Source: Bacteroidales bacterium UBA5762
GTDB taxonomy: Bacteria > Bacteroidota > Bacteroidia > Bacteroidales > TTA-H9
Assembly (NCBI GenBank): GCA_002418865.1
Contig: DIEY01000056.1
Location: 1-5,106 of the forward strand
Direction: 5' to 3'
DNA: 5,106 bases
Below are positions 1-4,925 of the stretch, in pieces. The first letter of the stretch is position 1. Every line of letters starts with the position of its first letter. The notes under the pieces are model-generated. The model made no database searches, was not told where the DNA came from, and worked only from the letters and a program-made list of their open reading frames with translations. Made by a program: the position numbers and the translations under genes.

Positions 1-569
1 AGGGGAAATATCTTAAAGAAAAGTGAGGTTTCTTCCGCTGCCTTTTCCATGCGGAACTCTTTGCTGATCTGATCAAGAAATAGCTTTTTCTGGTCCACGC
101 CGTCCGGAAAGTGCAGATCTCTCAAGCGGGGTAGCTTTAAAATGTCCTCATCAGGATAAACGGAAAATGTCAACCCGCGGTCATTGGGCGAAAGGACAGA
201 GACCTGGGCAAAAATACGTCCGGAATTGAGGTGTTCGATGAGTTCTGTTAACTCCTCCCTGCTGTACGGTCGTATCAGTACATCCAGGTTACCCCCGCAG
301 GCTAACCCCACCGTAAAAGCCATTTCATCTGAAATGCCATAATGGACCTCAACTGCTTTTCCGGTTTTAAGCACCTGCAGCGCTTCCTGCACAACTGCTC
401 CTTCAACGCATCCGGCGCTCACAGAACCTGCCATCTCGCTGTCCTGGCTGATCGCCATGGTTGCGCCCAGTTCGCGCGGCACGGACCCGTGGATCCTGAT
501 GACCGTGGCTAACGCCACCTGCTTCCCCTGTTCATACCATTTTTCGATCGAACTTATGATGTCCTGCAT
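1..569 (-). CDS. XdhC/CoxI-family molybdenum hydroxylase maturation protein (3' end cut by window)
   Basis: Reading the minus strand from the ATG at 569-567 gives 189 residues with no stop before the window edge, so the C-terminus is missing. XdhC/CoxI proteins help insert sulfurated molybdenum cofactor into xanthine or CO dehydrogenase-type enzymes in the cytoplasm. The family signature is clear: HGSVPRELGATM (residues 27-38), GSVSAGCVEGAV (48-59, with Cys54) and YGISDEMAFTVGLACGGNLDVLIRP at 77-101, with Cys91 in the CGG motif. This is the N-terminal XdhC/CoxI domain. The C-terminal Rossmann-like domain of full-length members would lie beyond position 1. A weak ribosome site (AGGA, complement of 575-578) precedes the start. 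Base composition is near 50% G+C by eye, with CGC/CGG arginine codons, unlike the AT-rich cassette next to it, so it looks like a resident host gene. The family is secure; the specific client enzyme cannot be told. Confidence 0.9.
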   Translation of the reverse strand, partial: MQDIISSIEKWYEQGKQVALATVIRIHGSVPRELGATMAISQDSEMAGSVSAGCVEGAVVQEALQVLKTGKAVEVHYGISDEMAFTVGLACGGNLDVLIRPYSREELTELIEHLNSGRIFAQVSVLSPNDRGLTFSVYPDEDILKLPRLRDLHFPDGVDQKKLFLDQISKEFRMEKAAEETSLFFKIFP

Positions 570-614
570 TATTTTCCTATAAATGAATAATGATTTTTAC
601 TTTGTTTTAAGGTG

Positions 615-643
615 AATATAAGCACATTAATAATTTAATCCAA
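615..643 (-). promoter_or_regulatory. Candidate promoter for the XdhC-like gene
   Basis: On the minus strand a TTGGAT hexamer (complement of 638-643) is followed after exactly 17 bp by TATATT (complement of 615-620). The -10 matches the TATAAT consensus at 5 of 6 positions, while the -35 matches only the leading TTG. A start near 608 would give a leader of about 40 nt. This was found by eye only, and AT-rich DNA gives such matches easily. Confidence 0.35.
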
Positions 644-656
644 CAGTCCTTATGAT
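627..656 (+). promoter_or_regulatory. Candidate promoter for the three-gene cassette
   Basis: TTAATA (627-632, 4 of 6 matches to TTGACA) is followed after 18 bp by TATGAT (651-656, 5 of 6 matches to TATAAT). GATAAT at 654-659 is an overlapping alternative -10. Transcription would begin near 663-667 and leave a leader of about 60 nt containing the inverted repeat at 693-710. This candidate overlaps the divergent promoter candidate of the flanking gene. The evidence is pattern matching only. Confidence 0.3.
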
Positions 657-692
657 AATCTATTGTAAAATGAAATAATAGGGTTGTTTATT

Positions 693-710
693 TTTTTCAG
701 GATTGAAAAA
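693..710 (+). repeat. Perfect 7-bp inverted repeat upstream of the cassette
   Basis: TTTTTCA-GGAT-TGAAAAA is a perfect 7+7 inverted repeat with a 4-nt centre, ending 15 nt before the ATG at 726. As DNA it has the form of an operator for a dimeric regulator. As RNA it would be a short, AU-rich hairpin in the leader of gene 1, with AGGA in its loop. The start codon at 726 has no good Shine-Dalgarno sequence at normal spacing, so an RNA structure here could affect initiation. The repeat is certain; its function is inference. Confidence 0.5.
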
Positions 711-725
711 GAATGTAGACTATAA

Positions 726-2651
726 ATGGAACAAACCGAGCAATTCTTAATTAACAATACTACATTAATCCCCAGGTTAAAACATATACTTCAACGAGAG
801 GGAATATTCACGATTGAAGATTTGATGGTTTTTCGAGAAACGGTAGGATTGGCGAGTATCTATCAAATCGGTGAAATATCAATTGCCTACATCGAAGACT
901 ATATATTTACCCAAAAATATATTGAAGATAAGAAAAGTTATGAATTAAGTAGGAATGTCCCCGCCTACCGTTCGTTGGATCAAATCCCATTTAATAATGA
1001 AATTAAAAACCTATCAATACGATCTATGGATATTTCAATACGAGCTCAAAATTGTCTTCTAAGAAGCAAAATATATAACATTGGCGATTTGCTTCAAGCG
1101 CAAGCAGACGATAGTATTGCTAGTTTATATCAAGTTGGTGAGAAAACCCTTGATGAAATTACTACGGCCCTTGATCGGTTAATAAATTCTTGGCCAAACG
1201 AAGTAAGTAATAAATTGCCTACAATCGAAAAACTTACATGGAGTGATATTATCATTCCTTTTTTTGACTCTTTAGATTCACGAGATCAAGAAATCTTTTT
1301 TGCAAGGTATGGGTTGAATAAAAAAACTTTACAAGAATTGGCTTCTGAACATGGAATAACCAGAGAAAGAATTAGACAAATACAAGGAAAATTACCAAAA
1401 AAATTTATAAGGTACACAATCAAGATTCATTCATTAGAAACAATTAACGAAATTAATAAAGTAATTGATGAAATTGGGGATGATATTTCTATAAAAAAAC
1501 TACAAGAAAAACTCAATGCTCTTAATCTTCTTTATAACCCAAATAGTACAAAACAAATTAGCACATTACCGCCTGACAGGATTTTTGAATCTTTGATATG
1601 TTGGCTAACAATGCTTGCTGATAATAAAGTTCCTAAAACATATTCTGGAAACCTTAATATACCGAAAGTAGATTTACATCTATTATTACAAGCGGATGAG
1701 ATTTCCATAAAAAATATGAGGCTTGTTAATGATATCTCTTTAGATAAAAAGCGGAAAATTAGAAGTAGATTGTTATATACTGCTGGTATTAATCTTTCAG
1801 AAAGCCAACGAATTCTCGGGGTTCCTAAAGATGTTGCAGTCATTCAACTTGGATTGTTAAATTTAACTGAAATCATCCCTAATTGGTACAGTTTTGTCGA
1901 CATTATGAATATAAGGAGAGACAATCCAGTTAGGACTGCTGGTCTAAAAATGCTCTCAATTGTAGAAAAAATCTCAATTGATGATTTCTTTTTAGGGTTA
2001 TCCCGAAGATCAAGAAGAAAATATTCATCGATTGCTCCAATTGAAGTAATTACTCATGTACTAAAATTAAATGGATTTTCTATTAACGAGGGAATGGTTA
2101 GTTACCAAGGGAGAATCCATAACGCACTTTCAATAAGTGAATCAGTTTATGTAGAGGCTTTAGAAAAATATGGCGGAGTGGCCAATGCGCTCGAAATAGT
2201 CGAGTTTTTTGTATCAAAAAATCTATCTGTTCCAGCAGCATTTGTTACTTTACATCATTCACCTATTGCCGAAAGAATAGACTTTGGATTTTACCATCTT
2301 CGAGGTGTTGATACTGAATATGACCAGATTGTGGCCGCAAAACAACGACAGAAAAAAGTATCTCAAAGAGAAGAAATCCATTACGGTCTTGATGGAGTTA
2401 TTACTCTTACTGTCACCTTATCTCGTTACATTGTTTTGAGTGGTGTTTTAAGCGCCACCAAGATTAAAGATCTTAAAGGCCAATGGACAATACTTGACAG
2501 TGGGAAACGGTTTGGCCAAGTCACTATTGATGATTCGTATCTTTGGGGACTAAACTCATTGTTCAACAAGTTGACTCTGAAACCAGAAGATAGAATTGAG
2601 CTTACCTTTAATACTTGGACTAGAGAGATGGGAGTGAAAATAATAAAATGA
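726..2651 (+). CDS. Alpha-CTD/sigma region-4 fusion DNA-binding protein, cassette gene 1
   Basis: This cytoplasmic protein of 641 aa is probably a promoter-type DNA-binding regulator. Two helix-hairpin-helix modules resembling the RNA polymerase alpha C-terminal domain lie at residues 8-60 and 96-153. The second has RAQNC (106-110) and GEKTLDEI (138-145), very close to the alpha-CTD DNA-contact segments. Residues 170-228 match sigma-70 region 4, with RYGL (194-197), TLQELASEHG (201-210) and ITRERIRQIQ (211-220). No region 2 is visible, so it is not a stand-alone sigma factor. Residues 235-530 are helical and include probable winged-helix segments (about 400-460 and 472-528, ending YHLRG). Residues 550-641 look beta-rich. 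Similar sigma-like helix-turn-helix proteins are known in bacteria, mostly without an assigned role. An in-frame TAA at 723 directly precedes the ATG, fixing the earliest start; the Shine-Dalgarno site is poor. The stop overlaps the next start. Codons are AT-rich (AAA, ATT, AGA) unlike the flanking genes. Confidence 0.88.
   Translation: MEQTEQFLINNTTLIPRLKHILQREGIFTIEDLMVFRETVGLASIYQIGEISIAYIEDYIFTQKYIEDKKSYELSRNVPAYRSLDQIPFNNEIKNLSIRSMDISIRAQNCLLRSKIYNIGDLLQAQADDSIASLYQVGEKTLDEITTALDRLINSWPNEVSNKLPTIEKLTWSDIIIPFFDSLDSRDQEIFFARYGLNKKTLQELASEHGITRERIRQIQGKLPKKFIRYTIKIHSLETINEINKVIDEIGDDISIKKLQEKLNALNLLYNPNSTKQISTLPPDRIFESLICWLTMLADNKVPKTYSGNLNIPKVDLHLLLQADEISIKNMRLVNDISLDKKRKIRSRLLYTAGINLSESQRILGVPKDVAVIQLGLLNLTEIIPNWYSFVDIMNIRRDNPVRTAGLKMLSIVEKISIDDFFLGLSRRSRRKYSSIAPIEVITHVLKLNGFSINEGMVSYQGRIHNALSISESVYVEALEKYGGVANALEIVEFFVSKNLSVPAAFVTLHHSPIAERIDFGFYHLRGVDTEYDQIVAAKQRQKKVSQREEIHYGLDGVITLTVTLSRYIVLSGVLSATKIKDLKGQWTILDSGKRFGQVTIDDSYLWGLNSLFNKLTLKPEDRIELTFNTWTREMGVKIIK
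2630..2634 (+). promoter_or_regulatory. Ribosome binding site of cassette gene 2
   Basis: GGGAG lies inside the end of gene 1, 13 nt before the ATG at 2648. That is longer than ideal spacing, which suggests that initiation relies partly on ribosomes finishing gene 1 at the overlapping ATGA. Confidence 0.4.
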
Positions 2652-3220
2652 CAGACCCTATTGAGATTAGTAATCCTGAATTAGCTACGATTGCAGTTCA
2701 CAATTTAGGGGGGGCTGTAAACCCGGTTGATCTTGAGGATTTAGCCATTGAATTATTTTCACTTGCACCCAAGAGGTTTTGTTGGAAGAAATATAAAGAA
2801 CGAATTGATCTGCGAATCGTTTTATATTCAGTTAACGATGCTATAAAAACGAATATTGGTTTTATTAAGGGAAATTCAAAATTTGGTTACATGCTTACAG
2901 AATCTGGACTTCAATGGATTGAAGATAAGTCCAAAAATGGTACGACAGGTAATTCAGTGAGACGTCTATCTAATATCGATTTAGCTGAAAGGGAAAAAAT
3001 CCGCTTACGCAAGACAAATGCATATCAAAAATTTATCGGGGGTAAAAGTGATTTGATATCCCAAATTGATTTTATTGAATTTACTCGGGTGAATGATTAC
3101 TTTCCCAGTCAGATTAAAGAACAGAGGTTCATTCGAATACAAAACATTGTCAACAACGATGTCTCATTGCAGGAGACTTGGGAAATCTTAAAACAGAGGT
3201 TTATTCAAGGGAGAAAATGA
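2648..3220 (+). CDS. Small protein with probable winged helix, cassette gene 2 (function unknown)
   Basis: This 190-aa soluble protein is one I do not recognise as a named family. Residues about 8-92 read like a winged helix-turn-helix: helix ELATIAVHNLGG (11-22), helix VDLEDLAIELFSLAP (27-41), a basic stretch with FCWKKYKERID (44-54), helix RIVLYSVNDAIKT (56-68), then a probable beta-wing ending in YMLTESGLQWIED (81-93). Such 'xLTxxGxxWI' endings are common in winged-helix modules of accessory operons. After a short polar linker (94-106) comes a charged helical half (110-190) with LAEREKIRLRKTNAYQKF (112-129). No catalytic motif, membrane segment or signal peptide is seen. The start ATG shares 4 nt (ATGA) with the stop of gene 1, and its stop lies 1 nt before gene 3. 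This argues for a fixed-ratio partner of the other two, perhaps a DNA-binding or adaptor subunit. That role is inferred from context only. Confidence 0.82.
   Translation: MTDPIEISNPELATIAVHNLGGAVNPVDLEDLAIELFSLAPKRFCWKKYKERIDLRIVLYSVNDAIKTNIGFIKGNSKFGYMLTESGLQWIEDKSKNGTTGNSVRRLSNIDLAEREKIRLRKTNAYQKFIGGKSDLISQIDFIEFTRVNDYFPSQIKEQRFIRIQNIVNNDVSLQETWEILKQRFIQGRK
3207..3213 (+). promoter_or_regulatory. Ribosome binding site of cassette gene 3
   Basis: AAGGGAG lies 8 nt before the ATG at 3222 and is the strongest Shine-Dalgarno match in the cassette. It supports the ATG at 3222 as the start and suggests that the ATPase is translated at least as well as the upstream genes. Confidence 0.7.
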
Positions 3221-3221
3221 A

Positions 3222-4859
3222 ATGAGATCAAAAATAACAGTTACAAGCAACGTTTCACGTGATTTTCTTCAAAACGCAGATTACTTTAGTACGTTGCCAA
3301 AGGTAATTTGGGAATATGTCTCTAATTCTTTGGATAATTCGAAAGAAAAACTACCGATAACCGTTGCAGTAGAAATAAACAAAGAGGATGATATCGTTAT
3401 CGTAGCTGATAATGGAACTGGTATGTCACGAAAAGATCTGGAACGATTTTTTACGATGCACGGTGAGAATATTCAACGAGCAAGAGGCAAGCGTGTAAGA
3501 GGTAGGTTTGGAACTGGAAAATCAGCTGCCTTTGGAATTGCAAAAAAACTCACTATTGAAACTAAGCAAAACCATCTATTAAATATCGTTTCACTTCATA
3601 AAGATGACATAAAGAAAGCTATTGATGGCAAACCTTTTTTCGTGAATGAGATAAAAACTGATGAATATACAGGCGAGGAAGATGGAACAATAATAAAGAT
3701 TCAGGAAATCTTTGAAAAAAGGCTTGATATCGAATCTTCGATAAGTTTTATTGAAAAGAATTTGGCTCGGTATCATGTCAAAGCCATAGTAATGATAAAT
3801 GGCCATACGTGTAAGTTTAAAGAACCTCCTGTTGCCAATATCTATAGAGTAACTGCTCCGATTTCAATTCAACAATATATTGGAAATCCTGAATTGATTA
3901 TAAAACTTGCGCCATTGAGCCTTAGTCAAGATGAAAGGGGAATCGATATATTATCAGAAGGTATATGGCACGAAACTACGTTGGGGGAAATTGAAGGGAA
4001 AGAGTTCTCCGAAAGGTTTTTTGGAGAAGTTGACATACCTCTTCTTGAGAAAGTAGACGACGATATTGCTCCTTTTGACAATACACGAAACAACCTACTA
4101 AACAGATCAAATCCAAGGGTTGTGATATTAATCGGCTGGATTTCCCAGGAGCTAGAAAAGGTCAGGCAAATTATTGTCCAAGAAGAAAAAGAAAAAAAGA
4201 AAACCGAACAGTCAAAAAAATTGGAACAAGAAGCATCCAAGATGGCAAATGTCTTAAATGAAGATTTTAAGAGCCTTATGATCGACATTGACGTTTCGAG
4301 AAAAATATCAGGCAGGGGCAGTAGCAAAATCGAAGATAAAGACACTGAAAGTGGAGATATATTTCCCGGTGATGGGGACGATAATTCAAACTGGAGAGAA
4401 TCAGGCCAACCCCATGCAAATGGGCAAAAAGGAACTAATCCTCCGGGCGAAGGGGAATTTCCGCGTCCAGGTCCAGATCTTATTCCTGGCGATGATCAAG
4501 GTTCTCGAAAACAATTCGAGGATAAAGGTCCCAAACGCCGTTCTGGATCATTTAGTATTGAATTCGCCAATTTAACAGAAGATTTCCCTCGCTCAAAATA
4601 TGAACGAGACTCTCATAGAATTTTAATTAACCTAGATCATCCGCAAGTTGCACTAGCGTTTAAAGACGGGGGGAATACCTTGGATTCGAGAAGCTTTTTA
4701 TCAATGATTTATGAGGTTGCTGCAGTTGAGTATGCTCAGACTATTCCGTTTACCCGTTTAGCCTTGGGTGAGTTAGTAGATGCATCTGAGGCATTGTTTG
4801 CTGTTGGTGATACTATCGATAGGATTACCCGAAAATTCTCTGCAATATTTAGTGGTTAA
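3222..4859 (+). CDS. GHKL (MutL/Hsp90-type) ATPase, cassette gene 3
   Basis: This 545-aa cytoplasmic protein has an intact GHKL ATPase domain at about residues 10-200. The N-box is WEYVSNSLDNS (30-40), with Glu31 as likely general base and Asn35 as likely Mg2+ ligand, closely matching the MutL pattern. The G1 box is DNGTGM (63-68), with Asp63 for adenine contact, and the G2 box/lid is GRFGTGKSAAFGIA (94-107). GHKL domains dimerise on ATP binding and act as conformational clamps. Residues 205-300 could be an S5-like transducer with a conserved-looking DNTRNNLLNR (286-295). Residues 305-345 form a Glu/Lys-rich coiled coil. Residues 363-440 are a Gly/Pro/Asp-rich flexible linker, followed by a C-terminal domain (441-545) with ILINLDHP (467-474) that I cannot assign. 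There is no histidine-kinase phosphoacceptor, topoisomerase or endonuclease motif. It may be a paraMORC-like ATPase of the type associated with restriction and defence loci; that placement is inference. It is the last gene of the cassette. Confidence 0.9.
   Translation: MRSKITVTSNVSRDFLQNADYFSTLPKVIWEYVSNSLDNSKEKLPITVAVEINKEDDIVIVADNGTGMSRKDLERFFTMHGENIQRARGKRVRGRFGTGKSAAFGIAKKLTIETKQNHLLNIVSLHKDDIKKAIDGKPFFVNEIKTDEYTGEEDGTIIKIQEIFEKRLDIESSISFIEKNLARYHVKAIVMINGHTCKFKEPPVANIYRVTAPISIQQYIGNPELIIKLAPLSLSQDERGIDILSEGIWHETTLGEIEGKEFSERFFGEVDIPLLEKVDDDIAPFDNTRNNLLNRSNPRVVILIGWISQELEKVRQIIVQEEKEKKKTEQSKKLEQEASKMANVLNEDFKSLMIDIDVSRKISGRGSSKIEDKDTESGDIFPGDGDDNSNWRESGQPHANGQKGTNPPGEGEFPRPGPDLIPGDDQGSRKQFEDKGPKRRSGSFSIEFANLTEDFPRSKYERDSHRILINLDHPQVALAFKDGGNTLDSRSFLSMIYEVAAVEYAQTIPFTRLALGELVDASEALFAVGDTIDRITRKFSAIFSG
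4308..4541 (+). other. Low-complexity linker coding region within the GHKL ATPase
   Basis: Codons 363-440 of the ATPase gene encode a disordered, Gly/Pro/Asp/Asn-rich stretch with repeated PGD/PGE/PGP steps (FPGDGDD, NPPGEGEF, RPGPDLIPGDD). It joins the coiled coil to the C-terminal domain, as flexible linkers do in MutL-like clamps, where the C-terminal domain dimerises. The reading frame continues unbroken into a structured, conserved-looking C-terminus, so this is not a frameshift scar. Confidence 0.7.
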
Positions 4860-4925
4860 TTATTAGTGTTTTTTTAGCAACACGTATTACTCTTTAATAT
4901 TAATTGCATTTTTAGCTTGCCTCTT
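4860..4925. other. Short convergent intergenic gap
   Basis: These 66 AT-rich bases separate the stop of the GHKL ATPase gene from the stop of the minus-strand repressor gene. A weak 5-bp inverted repeat (GTGTT 4866-4870 and AACAC 4879-4883) has its T-run in the loop rather than after the stem, so it is not a canonical intrinsic terminator in either direction. I see no other element here. It probably contains the right edge of the inserted cassette. Confidence 0.5.

Larger units (their letters stand above)
570..725. promoter_or_regulatory. AT-rich divergent intergenic region
   Basis: This 156-bp stretch separates the minus-strand XdhC-like gene from the plus-strand cassette. It contains no open frame of note and is strongly AT-rich. 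It should carry the promoters of both transcription units. Candidate promoter elements and short inverted repeats are listed separately. The inverted repeat ATTAA-TAAT-TTAAT (626-639 region) lies where the two candidate promoters overlap and could be an operator, but in such AT-rich DNA it may be chance. Confidence 0.6.

Noticed and set aside
1233..1409. Gene 1 as an alternative sigma factor.
   Set aside because: Only region 4 is present. There is no region 2 with its core-binding and -10-melting segments, and the region is embedded among alpha-CTD-like and winged-helix modules.
1532..1843. Minus-strand open frame of 103 codons inside gene 1.
   Set aside because: It is antisense to a continuous, domain-bearing 641-codon gene; no ribosome site or recognisable family.
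3501..3524. GRFGTGKS in the ATPase fits the Walker A (P-loop) pattern G-x4-G-K-S.
   Set aside because: It lies in the G2-box position of a GHKL domain, after a MutL-type N-box and DNGTGM, with no Walker B or P-loop strand before it. The match is coincidental; the ATP site is of the GHKL (Bergerat) type.
3926..4345. Minus-strand open frame of 139 codons, rich in Ser/Phe/Leu, that looks membrane-like.
   Set aside because: It is antisense to the Glu/Lys-rich coiled coil and nearby segments of the ATPase gene. Apparent hydrophobicity is the expected product of reading GAA/AAA codons backwards as TTC/TTT.
4288..4575. Plus-strand open frame of 95 codons overlapping the ATPase linker.
   Set aside because: It is an alternative frame over the low-complexity linker. 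The main frame continues through this region into a well-ordered C-terminus, and the alternative frame has no ribosome site or domain-like pattern.
4866..4883. Hairpin-like GTGTT/AACAC after the cassette as a terminator.
   Set aside because: It has only five pairs, a T-run in the loop and no T-tract after the stem, so it fits no canonical intrinsic terminator on either strand.
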